Source: Brevibacillus agri (lineage in GTDB: Bacteria > Bacillota > Bacilli > Brevibacillales > Brevibacillaceae). From it: a DNA stretch of 64,000 bases. Within the stretch, counting starts at the first letter, position 1, and each line of letters begins with the position of its first letter. The translations under genes and the position numbers were made by a program. Location: assembly GCF_004117055.1 (NCBI RefSeq), contig NZ_CP026363.1, positions 2,348,001-2,412,000 of the forward strand, given 5' to 3'. This document shows, in pieces, positions 1 through 6,789 of this stretch. The notes under the pieces are model-generated. The model was not told the origin of the DNA and did no database searches. It saw only the letters and a list, made by a program, of their open reading frames with translations.

Positions 1-40
1 AAAAGGAGATGTCGGTTCACGTGAATACGGCTGTCTCCGG

Positions 41-68
41 AAAAAAAGCCAGCTAATGGATAGCTGGC
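41..68 (-). terminator. Rho-independent terminator of the coiled-coil protein gene
   Basis: Read on the minus strand, a 7-bp stem (GCCAGCT/AGCTGGC, loop of 7) is followed by seven T residues, directly after the stop codon of the gene ending at 70. The rest of bases 1-40 holds no start or other clear signal. Confidence 0.8.
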
Positions 69-69
69 C

Positions 70-1143
70 TTATTTCTTTCCGAAGCCGAACGGCAAGTTC
101 AGCTTCAGTTGCAGCTTCAGTTCTTCGTTTTGCAGGCTGATGCCCTGCACCTGGATGTTGGGCGAGATCAGCTCGGGATAAAAGCCGAGATCGTACGCTT
201 TTTCCATCTCGTCCACGGTCGCTTGCGGCAACGCGAAGCCGTCGAAGTAAAGCTCGCTGATGTGGAATTTCAACTGGGTGGGCGAGACGAGCTCGTAGCT
301 GCCCACCAGACGAAGCTCCATATGGTCGTAGGTGCCTTCGACAATCAGTTTGTTGTCTTCAAAAGAGAAGCGCGACTGCTTGAACAACTCGTCCTTTTGC
401 ATCAAAAACTGGTTGAAATCGCTCTGCTTGATCGTCAGCGTATGGTTGAAAAAGCCGTCCGACTGGATGCGATCGGGCGTAGCCAGCTCAGGCACTTGCA
501 CCATCACCTTGGCCAGCATGCCGAAAAACGTCTGGAAGGCGGGCAAGCCGCGCTTTTCCCAATCATCAATCAAATGGTCCATCAACGCTTCTACGGCCGT
601 CGGGTCGTCCAGCTTCTGCACGTTTTTCTCTTTTTCCGCCTGGATGGCGAGCATCTCGGCCAGTTGCTGCTCGTATTTTTTGCGCAGATCCTGGAGCAGA
701 GCCAGCCGGTCTTGCTTGTCTGTCTGCATGACAGCAAGCTTTGTGCGCTCGGCATGGTACGCCTGGAGCCGATTCATGTCGTGCTCGTACAGTAGCTGAT
801 AAAATTCGAACATCAATAAAAATTGATTGAAATTTTCAGCATTAAGTAAAAGAGTGAGAAGATTGACTCGTTCACCCATGTAGTAAGCCCGTGCCACCTC
901 GCCGGCATGGCGCTGCATCGCTTCGATCACGAGCTTTTGACGCTGCAGGTCGAGGTCGATTTGAGCGATATCCCGGTATGTCCGAGACTCTTCATCCTTG
1001 AGCAAGGTGAGGGTTCGCTCCAGCTCTTTCTGAGTGAAATGCTGCTGCAGGATGAGCTGTTCCAGAGGAAGCGCCGTTTCTTCCTGGGCGAACGCCGTCA
1101 GCGGACATACAAGCAGGAACAAGACGAGCAGAAATTTGCGCAT
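70..1143 (-). CDS. Secreted coiled-coil protein of unknown function (PcsB/CwlO-like N-terminus)
   Basis: The ATG at 1143 is chosen because AAAGGTG lies 5 bases upstream; an in-frame ATG at 1164 has no such site. The 357-residue product starts with a signal peptide (MRKFLLVLFLLVCPLTAFAQ, cleavage expected after AFA). Residues of about 25-180 are rich in E, Q, K and L in heptads, so a coiled coil is likely. A segment of the type YMGERVNLLTLLLNAENFNQF resembles the hydrophobic helix of PcsB/CwlO-type coiled-coil domains that work with FtsEX. No catalytic NlpC/P60 or M23 domain follows; the C-terminal half (about 200-357) is unrecognised and beta-rich. A function outside the membrane is inferred. 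It is a single-gene unit with its own terminator. Confidence 0.75.
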   Translation of the reverse strand: MRKFLLVLFLLVCPLTAFAQEETALPLEQLILQQHFTQKELERTLTLLKDEESRTYRDIAQIDLDLQRQKLVIEAMQRHAGEVARAYYMGERVNLLTLLLNAENFNQFLLMFEFYQLLYEHDMNRLQAYHAERTKLAVMQTDKQDRLALLQDLRKKYEQQLAEMLAIQAEKEKNVQKLDDPTAVEALMDHLIDDWEKRGLPAFQTFFGMLAKVMVQVPELATPDRIQSDGFFNHTLTIKQSDFNQFLMQKDELFKQSRFSFEDNKLIVEGTYDHMELRLVGSYELVSPTQLKFHISELYFDGFALPQATVDEMEKAYDLGFYPELISPNIQVQGISLQNEELKLQLKLNLPFGFGKK

Positions 1144-1188
1144 GTTTTCACCTTTTGCTTTCATGATGGAAGTCGCTTACCTTTCCAC

Positions 1189-1216
1189 ATTGTATGACTT
1201 CTTTTTCGTATTATAG
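1189..1216 (-). promoter_or_regulatory. Candidate sigma-E promoter of the coiled-coil protein gene
   Basis: On the minus strand CATACAAT (1189-1196) matches the sigma-E -10 consensus fully. CTATAAT (1210-1216) sits 13 bases upstream as a partial -35. The spacing and the -10 fit mother-cell expression, but the -35 is imperfect. Confidence 0.4.
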
Positions 1217-1255
1217 CCTTATCAGGTTGAATTTGGATAGCAGGAGAAGAGACGA

Positions 1256-2392
1256 ATGGATATCATCGCACAGATTCGCCACGAAATCGAAAGCCAGGAG
1301 GGACGCGCCATTTCGTTTTCGCGCTTTATGGAGCTGGCTCTCTATCACGACGCCTATGGCTATTATATGTCGGACTTGCCCAAGGTAGGCAAAGATGGCG
1401 ATTTTTTTACCAGCGCGACGGTACACGCGGTGTTTGGAGAAACATTGGCGGATGCGGTGAGCGAGCTGTGGCGCGCAGCGGGGATAAAGCAGCCCGTGCT
1501 CGTCGAAATCGGCGGAGGTACCGGCTCCTTGTGCAGCAGCATGCTGGGACGAATACGCGAGAGTGCGCCGGACGTGTACAAACGGTTGAAAGTCGTTCTC
1601 ATCGAAGCAAGCCCTTATCACCGGAGAAGACAGGAGGAAGCGCTGCGCGAGCATGAGGTGGAAAAGGTGTGGCACGCTTCGCTTGCGGATGCCGCTTGCG
1701 GAGAAGCAGTAGAAGGCGTCGTCCTGTCCAACGAATGGCTCGATGCCTTTCCCGTTCACGTGGCCGAGCGGACGAAGACAGGCTGGCAGGAAGTAGCGGT
1801 GACTTGCAAAGAGGGGCAATTTTGCGAGGTGCTGCGGGAGCCGACCGCGCCATTGCTCGCTGCTCTGGCTGAAATAGACGCGGCTCTGCCGATTCCGGCA
1901 GGCATGCGGATCGAGGTGAACCTGGGGCTGAAACAGGCGGCGCAAGAAGTAGGGCGCCTCTTGGCAAAAGGCTTTGTCGTGACGATTGATTACGGCGATC
2001 GCCAGGAAGAGCTGTACCACCCGAGCCGAAAAAAAGGGACGCTGATGTGCTACTACCGCCACCAGGCCCACGACAATCCGTACATCCACGTCGGGGAGCA
2101 GGATATTACCGCGCACGTCAACTTTTCCGCCTGGAGCCGCTATGGAGAAGCAGCAGGCTTGCAGGAGGTTTGCTACATGCGCCAGGACAAGTTTTTGCTG
2201 CAATGCGGGCTGCTGCACAAAGCGGTTGCGCACCAGGATACGGACCCGTTTACAAGCAAGGCGATGAAGCGCAACCGGGCGATTTTGCAACTGATCGACC
2301 CAGCCGGATTGGGCGGCCGCTTCCGGGTCATGGTACAGCAAAAAGGCATGGAGCCGAATGCCGCTGCCTTGCCTGCGTTTTTCCGCCAATAA
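1256..2392 (+). CDS. Class I SAM-dependent methyltransferase, MidA/NDUFAF7 family (COG1565)
   Basis: The 378-residue product starts at an ATG preceded by GGAGAAGAG. The N-terminus (ISFSRFMELALYHDAYGYY) and the following GKDGDFFTS are hallmarks of the MidA/NDUFAF7 family. The SAM-binding glycine motif is VEIGGGTGSL near residue 83, and VLSNEWLDAFPVH carries the acidic Asn-Glu signature. The eukaryotic relatives dimethylate an arginine in a complex I subunit; the bacterial substrate is not established. The length is normal for the family. It is transcribed away from the coiled-coil gene and ends in a terminator shared with the convergent DUF2626 gene. Confidence 0.85.
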   Translation: MDIIAQIRHEIESQEGRAISFSRFMELALYHDAYGYYMSDLPKVGKDGDFFTSATVHAVFGETLADAVSELWRAAGIKQPVLVEIGGGTGSLCSSMLGRIRESAPDVYKRLKVVLIEASPYHRRRQEEALREHEVEKVWHASLADAACGEAVEGVVLSNEWLDAFPVHVAERTKTGWQEVAVTCKEGQFCEVLREPTAPLLAALAEIDAALPIPAGMRIEVNLGLKQAAQEVGRLLAKGFVVTIDYGDRQEELYHPSRKKGTLMCYYRHQAHDNPYIHVGEQDITAHVNFSAWSRYGEAAGLQEVCYMRQDKFLLQCGLLHKAVAHQDTDPFTSKAMKRNRAILQLIDPAGLGGRFRVMVQQKGMEPNAAALPAFFRQ

Positions 2393-2424
2393 AAAAGATG
2401 CTCGCGATTGAGCATCTTTTTTTC
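2391..2424. terminator. Bidirectional terminator between methyltransferase and DUF2626 genes
   Basis: An AAAAAAGATGCTC / GAGCATCTTTTTTT hairpin with a 6-base loop carries A and T runs on both sides, so it can serve both convergent genes. Confidence 0.9.
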
Positions 2425-2691
2425 TTACATCATCAGTTGCATGAAAGCGTGTTCTTGTCCGCCTACAGGCATCACGAAGAAGGTGTAGTACGTGAACCCT
2501 ACAAAAGACAGGAACATGAAGCCGAAGAAAATGTTGATATACACTCGTTCAGTCAGGCTCATGTAGCTCAACGCTACAAAGAATGCAGTAAGACCGAAGA
2601 AGATGAGCGACATCGGGTACAGACCGCCCCAGAACGCCATCAGCGCGATTACAATGGTCCAAAAACCGAGAACGCGATACATACGATCCAT
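2425..2691 (-). CDS. DUF2626 family small membrane protein (YqgY-like)
   Basis: This 88-residue protein has two or three hydrophobic segments (about 6-24, 27-43 and 52-72). Its sequence (MDRMYRVLGFWTIVIALMAF and later ERVYINIFFG) is that of DUF2626, known in B. subtilis as YqgY. No biochemical role is established. In B. subtilis yqgY lies next to the Spx-like mgsR (yqgZ); here an Spx-like gene is 1.2 kb away with a regulator in between. GGGGG lies just upstream of the ATG as ribosome binding site. Confidence 0.85.
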   Translation of the reverse strand: MDRMYRVLGFWTIVIALMAFWGGLYPMSLIFFGLTAFFVALSYMSLTERVYINIFFGFMFLSFVGFTYYTFFVMPVGGQEHAFMQLMM

Positions 2692-2744
2692 TTGTTGTCC
2701 CCCCTTTTTGCCTAGATCGGTAAGATTTACAAGATTCCTTCCCC

Positions 2745-2773
2745 ATTATATAGGACAGGCGAAGACGTGTAAA
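2745..2773 (-). promoter_or_regulatory. Sigma-A promoter of the DUF2626 gene
   Basis: On the minus strand the sequence reads TTTACA (2768-2773), 17 bases, TATAAT (2745-2750). The start codon is 54 bases downstream of the -10. Confidence 0.75.
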
Positions 2774-2851
2774 CGATAAAGCTATGACGGTTTTTTGACG
2801 CGCCGAACAAAAAAAAGACGGGCGCGCCCAAGGGAGGACGTTTTCGCTTGC

Positions 2852-3550
2852 TCAGAACTGGATGACCGTATAGTTGCACGATTTGCAGCCCCGAATCATG
2901 GAGTCATCCTCACGTAATTCAATGTTCCCTAAGTACGTTTCGAATATTCCCATCAAAAGAGCGTTGTGCATCTGGCAGACAGCGCTCGGATATTTCTTGG
3001 CGGTGTCGGAAAACGTGCAGTTGTTTACGCGAAAACGAAGCTTGCCGTCTTCCAGCTTTTCAATGTCCGGTCTCAATCCCTGAGCCACGACGAGGCGATG
3101 GATCAGGTGCAATTTTTCTTCCAACGTAGCCGTTTGCAAATTCAATCCGCTTTGGACAATCGCCCGTTTCGCCATCTCTGTACCAATGCGATGCCCCATA
3201 TGGATAAGAGCGGCTTCGCCCGCCTCACCGAGCGACAGCAGACTTTCGATCGCGATATCGGCCAGCAACTGATAGTCGCGCGGTGGGAACTGCAGGCTCA
3301 CCACCTGTTCAGACAGTGAATACAATCGACTGGGACGTCCTCCTTTGCCGCTTTTGTCCGAGACGGCCGTGAGCAGATTCACGTCCTCCAGCTTGGTCAG
3401 GTGCAGGCGCGCTACATTCGGGTGAATGGCAAAGTGGTCTGCGACGTCCTGAACCGTGATGGGCTCTTTGCTGTACGCGACAAACTGGTAAATGGAAAAA
3501 CGGGTGGGGTCTGCCAAAGCACTGGTTAACTTCTGCGCATCTTGGTCCAT
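2852..3550 (-). CDS. HTH transcriptional regulator with C-terminal cysteine motif (SufR-like)
   Basis: The ATG at 3550 is chosen because AAAGGGG lies about 8 bases upstream; an upstream in-frame start at 3592 lacks one. The 232-residue protein begins with an ArsR/DeoR-type winged helix (SALADPTRFSIYQFVAYSKEPITVQDVADHF, then a GKGGRPSRLYSLSE wing). The C-terminus carries NC..13 residues..C..H and a final GCKSC, four cysteines and a histidine spaced as in SufR-type regulators, which bind an Fe-S cluster. Metal or Fe-S sensing is therefore inferred; the target is unknown. It is transcribed divergently from the Spx-like gene, about 320 bases apart. Confidence 0.75.
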   Translation of the reverse strand: MDQDAQKLTSALADPTRFSIYQFVAYSKEPITVQDVADHFAIHPNVARLHLTKLEDVNLLTAVSDKSGKGGRPSRLYSLSEQVVSLQFPPRDYQLLADIAIESLLSLGEAGEAALIHMGHRIGTEMAKRAIVQSGLNLQTATLEEKLHLIHRLVVAQGLRPDIEKLEDGKLRFRVNNCTFSDTAKKYPSAVCQMHNALLMGIFETYLGNIELREDDSMIRGCKSCNYTVIQF

Positions 3551-3712
3551 GCCGGATACCCCTTTCTCAACGTGACAAGCCTTGTTCAACATTTGTTTGA
3601 AAAAATTTCACATCCTCATAAGTGTATCCGATTTTGTGTGGCTTGTTAAGGTGGCAGTGTGCTACAACAGCACATCCCCCGATTTCCTGCCTAGTTTTTA
3701 GATTAACTACTA

Positions 3713-3742
3713 TTGACATAGTGTTTATTGTAGATTTATAAT
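3713..3742 (+). promoter_or_regulatory. Strong sigma-A promoter of the Spx/MgsR-like gene
   Basis: TTGACA (3713-3718), 18 bases, TATAAT (3737-3742). Both hexamers are consensus. A leader of roughly 125 bases with no recognised riboswitch separates it from the start codon. The remainder of the 3551-3873 gap shows only an imperfect TTCAAC..GTTTGAA inverted repeat near 3589-3605. Confidence 0.85.
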
Positions 3743-3873
3743 CCAAACTAAAGAAAGAATTTTTATTAGCTTACTTTTTGCAAGTTAATAGCTCTAAGCA
3801 ATTAACGAAAGCAGACAGCAGCACCAAGAACATACGCAAATGAATTTGTATAGATGAGACGGAGGGGTAACCG

Positions 3874-4251
3874 ATGGCAGTTGCTGAGCGTACACGAACA
3901 CAAAAATTGACGTTTTTCACGTATCCGAGCTGCACATCCTGTCGCAAAGCCAAAGCTTGGCTGGCAGAGAATGGCGTCAACTACGAAGAGCGTCACCTGT
4001 TCAAAAATCCACCGACAGCCGAAGAGCTGCTCGACATCATTAAAATGACGACAAACGGACTCGACGAAATTTTGTCGACCAGAAGCCAGCGCTTCAAAAA
4101 CTTGGATGTGGACATCAACGACATGTCTGTAAAAGAGCTGCTGGAGATGCTGAGCGAAGAGCCGCAGCTCCTGAAGCGTCCGATTCTCACCGATGGCGAG
4201 AATCTGATCGTCGGCTTCAATTCATCCGCCATGAAAAACTTGTTGTCGTAA
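3874..4251 (+). CDS. Spx/MgsR family (ArsC-like) regulatory protein
   Basis: The 125-residue product has the thioredoxin-like ArsC fold signature with a redox CxxC (Cys20-Thr-Ser-Cys23), then NPPTAEELLDIIKMTTNGLDEILSTRS and the LKRPIL..ENLIVGF end typical of Spx/MgsR proteins. In B. subtilis Spx and MgsR bind the RNA polymerase alpha subunit and switch on thiol-stress or sigma-B-dependent genes; the CxxC is the redox switch. Orthology to MgsR is suggested by nearness to the yqgY-like gene, but a different Spx paralogue is possible. It is preceded by GGAGGGG and by a consensus promoter, and forms a single-gene unit. Confidence 0.85.
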   Translation: MAVAERTRTQKLTFFTYPSCTSCRKAKAWLAENGVNYEERHLFKNPPTAEELLDIIKMTTNGLDEILSTRSQRFKNLDVDINDMSVKELLEMLSEEPQLLKRPILTDGENLIVGFNSSAMKNLLS

Positions 4252-4253
4252 CC

Positions 4254-4287
4254 GGAGAGGGAAGGCGTAGGCCTTCTCTTTTTTTTC
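4254..4287 (+). terminator. Terminator of the Spx/MgsR-like gene
   Basis: An imperfect stem GAGAGGGAAGGC / GGCCTTCTC is followed by eight T residues, directly after the stop codon. Confidence 0.8.
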
Positions 4288-4433
4288 GTCGTTAAAAAGT
4301 TCTAGCGGCACAAGAGCAGCCAAGGCTTCGCCAAAAGACCGGCAAAGCCAAGTTTTCTCGCGCTGATATGATTTTCGCGGGCGACACGGTACAATAAAGC
4401 AAATACATTCGAAGAAAAGGATGGAGACTGTTC

Positions 4434-5192
4434 ATGGATACGTTACTGATCCGAAAAGAAGCAGGGATTGCCACGATTACGCTGAACCGTCCGCACGTAC
4501 ATAACGCCATCAGCATGGAGCTGGTCGACGAGCTGCACGAGGTGCTGGCCGATTGCCAGGCCGATCCGCAGGTGAAGGTGCTCGTCATCACGGGCACAGG
4601 CAAAAGCTTTGTATCCGGCGGCGACCTGAACCAGTTCATTGCGGCGCGAGGGCGTGCGCAAGCGCATCCGCTGCTCAGCAAAGTGGCGGATCTGCTGTCT
4701 TCTATCGACCGATGCACGAAACCGGTCATCGCGATGGTGAACGGTGCGGCGGTAGGCGGCGGTTGCGAATTTGCCGGGGCGTGCCATTTCCGCTTCGCCA
4801 GCGAGCAGGCGCTGTTTGGCTTCGTCCAGATCAGCATGCATATTACGACTGGCTGGGGCGGAGGCAGCCGGCTTTTGGACCTGCTCCCTGAGTCAAAGGC
4901 ACTGGCTCTTTTGCTCGCCGGGGAAAGGCTTTCTGCACAGCAGGCCAAGGCTTACGGCTTCGTCGACGAAGTCTATCCGCACGAGCAGCTTGCGGACGCC
5001 GTTTACGCCTTTGCGCAAAAAATCGCGGCGCAGCCGCTTGTCGGGATCGAGGCGTACATGCAACTCGTCCGCTGGAAGCGGGAAGGGCTCGTGCGCGAGG
5101 AGCGCATCAGGCGGGAAGTCGATCAGTGCGCACAGCTCTGGGGCAGTCCCGAACACGTGTCCGTCGTGCAAAAGTTCCTCACCAAGCAGTAG
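4434..5192 (+). CDS. Enoyl-CoA hydratase/isomerase family protein
   Basis: The 252-residue crotonase-fold protein starts at an ATG with AAAAGGATGGAG upstream. The first oxyanion-hole element is SFVSGGDLNQF and the second is NGAAVGGGCEFAGACHFRFAS. The second active-site helix reads QISMHITTGWGGGSRL where typical hydratases carry ...E..LG..P..GGT, so at least one of the two usual catalytic glutamates is replaced and hydratase activity cannot be assumed. Isomerase, hydrolase or decarboxylase activity remains possible. It stands alone, about 1.6 kb upstream of the carboxylase operon that carries its own crotonase. Confidence 0.8.
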   Translation: MDTLLIRKEAGIATITLNRPHVHNAISMELVDELHEVLADCQADPQVKVLVITGTGKSFVSGGDLNQFIAARGRAQAHPLLSKVADLLSSIDRCTKPVIAMVNGAAVGGGCEFAGACHFRFASEQALFGFVQISMHITTGWGGGSRLLDLLPESKALALLLAGERLSAQQAKAYGFVDEVYPHEQLADAVYAFAQKIAAQPLVGIEAYMQLVRWKREGLVREERIRREVDQCAQLWGSPEHVSVVQKFLTKQ

Positions 5193-5287
5193 TTCTCGCC
5201 TATTCGGGTTCTTCTCGTTTAAACATTTATTTGCTTGGACATACTTTTTCTAGTAGAAAGCGATTCTACAAGAGTAGGGAAAAGCAT

Positions 5288-5312
5288 AGGATGAACTACA
5301 TCATCCTTTTTA
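5288..5312 (+). terminator. Terminator-like hairpin ahead of the rsfA-like gene
   Basis: AGGATGA / TCATCCT with a 6-base loop is followed by four more Ts. It lies 96 bases after the enoyl-CoA hydratase gene and only 22 bases before the rsfA-like start, so it either ends the former or acts in the leader of the latter. A second small hairpin (GTAGAA/TTCTAC, 5253-5269) precedes it. Confidence 0.5.
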
Positions 5313-5333
5313 AAGGTAACGGGAGGGACTCAT

Positions 5334-5978
5334 ATGGTAGCTTCCAGACAAGACGCATGGACCGAAGATGACGATCTCGTGTTGGCGGAAGTCACCTTGC
5401 GCCACATACGCGAAGGCGGCACACAGCTTGCCGCATTTGAAGAAGTGGGTCAAAGGTTGGGTAGGACTGCGGCAGCGTGCGGTTTTCGCTGGAATAGTTG
5501 CGTGCGCAAACGTTACGATGCAGCAATCTCGATTGCCAAGAGCCAAAGACAGCAACTGAAAAAAATGGGTCGGATACAAGCGCCGGCCGCAGCGGCCGAG
5601 ACGGATGCGGTTTTGTTGCCGCCAAGGCAGGCGGCGCCTGCTGCTTCGGAGACGCAGGCTGCCAAGCTGGAGGTAGTGGAGGAGGAGCAGATCGAATCCG
5701 TGATTCGCATGCTCGTCAACCAGAAAGAAATGGCCCGTCGCTTGCGACAATTGGAACAAGAGTTGGAAGGAAAAGATTTGGAGTTAAAAGAATTGAAAGA
5801 AGCGCACGAGCGCGCCAAAAAAGAACTGGAGCAGGTGCAGGGCGTAAACGACGACTACCGCGCCCTCGTCCAGATCATGGACCGGGCTCGCAAGCTTGCC
5901 TTTTTGCAGGAAGAAGAATCCGCCAAAGCCATTTTCAAAATGGATGAAAACGGCAATCTGGAGCGAGTGGAAAAATAA
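5334..5978 (+). CDS. RsfA family transcriptional regulator (prespore-type; YlbO-like)
   Basis: The 214-residue product begins with a Myb/SANT-like DNA-binding domain (AWTEDDDLVLAEVTLRHI, then VGQRLGRTAAACGFRWN) characteristic of RsfA/YlbO proteins. A variable linker follows and then a coiled coil (about residues 125-185). B. subtilis RsfA is made in the prespore under sigma-F and tunes sigma-F regulon genes. The position next to a ylbP-like gene and, further on, panE and bshC matches the B. subtilis ylbO locus. The start has GGGAGG 6 bases upstream. Confidence 0.85.
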   Translation: MVASRQDAWTEDDDLVLAEVTLRHIREGGTQLAAFEEVGQRLGRTAAACGFRWNSCVRKRYDAAISIAKSQRQQLKKMGRIQAPAAAAETDAVLLPPRQAAPAASETQAAKLEVVEEEQIESVIRMLVNQKEMARRLRQLEQELEGKDLELKELKEAHERAKKELEQVQGVNDDYRALVQIMDRARKLAFLQEEESAKAIFKMDENGNLERVEK

Positions 5979-5996
5979 ATGCAGGGCTTTCGACAG

Positions 5997-6030
5997 AAAA
6001 AAGAAGCGGTGTTCAGTCCGCTTCTTTTTT
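5997..6030. terminator. Bidirectional terminator between rsfA-like and ylbP-like genes
   Basis: AAAAAGAAGCGG / CCGCTTCTTTTTT with a short loop lies between two convergent genes. Confidence 0.9.
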
Positions 6031-6047
6031 CTCGTCCGGACGAAGAG

Positions 6048-6515
6048 CTAGTCTTGCAGCTCCACGTTTTCCGGCAACCAGACGTAAGGGTTTTCGCCAC
6101 GGTCGCGCATCGGATTGTACTTGACAGGGGTAAAGCCCATTTTCAGCCAAAATTCGTCCGCACGACAGCGGGAATTGGTTTTGATAGGAGCGCCAAAGCT
6201 TTTTGCGTGGTTAACCAGAGCTGTCCCGTAATCTTTGCCGCGGTAGTCAGGCAGAACTTCAAGCTTCCACAGCTCGTAGTAATCTTGGGCTGGCTGGAAA
6301 TAACGATCGTATTTCCCGTCGATTTTATAGAGGCTCATGCGTGCTACCAGAAGATCGTTGTCATAAATACCATAAAAAGGAGATTCCGAATCGTTCTCCA
6401 CGATGTTCGCCTCCAGGTCTTCCTTCATCGAAAGCTCCTCCAGGCCAAATTCGCGAAACTTTTGGAATTCCTCCAGTGTCTTGTAGTTGATCTGTAAACG
6501 TCTTACTTCAAACAT
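6048..6515 (-). CDS. GNAT family N-acetyltransferase, YlbP type
   Basis: The 155-residue protein starts with FEVRRLQINYKTLEEFQKFREFG and has the GNAT acetyl-CoA loop in VLPDYRGKDYGTALVNHAKSFG (R-G-K-D-Y-G) and the end motif EFWLKMGFTPVKYNP. The sequence and its convergence with an rsfA-like gene match YlbP of the Bacillaceae. Its substrate is not known. AGAGGAG precedes the ATG. It is transcribed divergently from the carboxylase operon across a 274-base gap. Confidence 0.85.
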   Translation of the reverse strand: MFEVRRLQINYKTLEEFQKFREFGLEELSMKEDLEANIVENDSESPFYGIYDNDLLVARMSLYKIDGKYDRYFQPAQDYYELWKLEVLPDYRGKDYGTALVNHAKSFGAPIKTNSRCRADEFWLKMGFTPVKYNPMRDRGENPYVWLPENVELQD

Positions 6516-6722
6516 GGTTAGCCACTCCTCTCACAGCTCTTTGCCTTGGCCAGCTTCGGCCACTCTCCTCTATTATACACAAGGATTGGATTTTCCGAAG
6601 CGTTTTCTTTGATTCGTCTAGGAATTGACAGGAAGTGATCGCGCTTCCTTGGAAAAAATTAAAATTTCTTGCTAGAACTATGTTCATTCTCATGGCAAAA
6701 TAGAAGTAAGCAGCACATGAAA

Positions 6723-6771
6723 CAAACCGAGCAAACGATTTGGAAACGCTTTCGATTGAAGCCGGTTTGTC
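6723..6771 (+). promoter_or_regulatory. CRE-like catabolite site inside an inverted repeat, ahead of the carboxylase operon
   Basis: TTGGAAACGCTTTCG (6741-6755) fits the CcpA cre consensus WTGNAANCGNWNNCW with one mismatch at the end. It is framed by an 8-bp inverted repeat, ACAAACCG (6723-6730) and CGGTTTGT (6764-6771). The site lies 35 bases before the start codon, so bound CcpA would block transcription. No convincing promoter was found in the rest of the gap. Confidence 0.65.
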
Positions 6772-6789
6772 AAAGAGGGGAGCGTTGCC

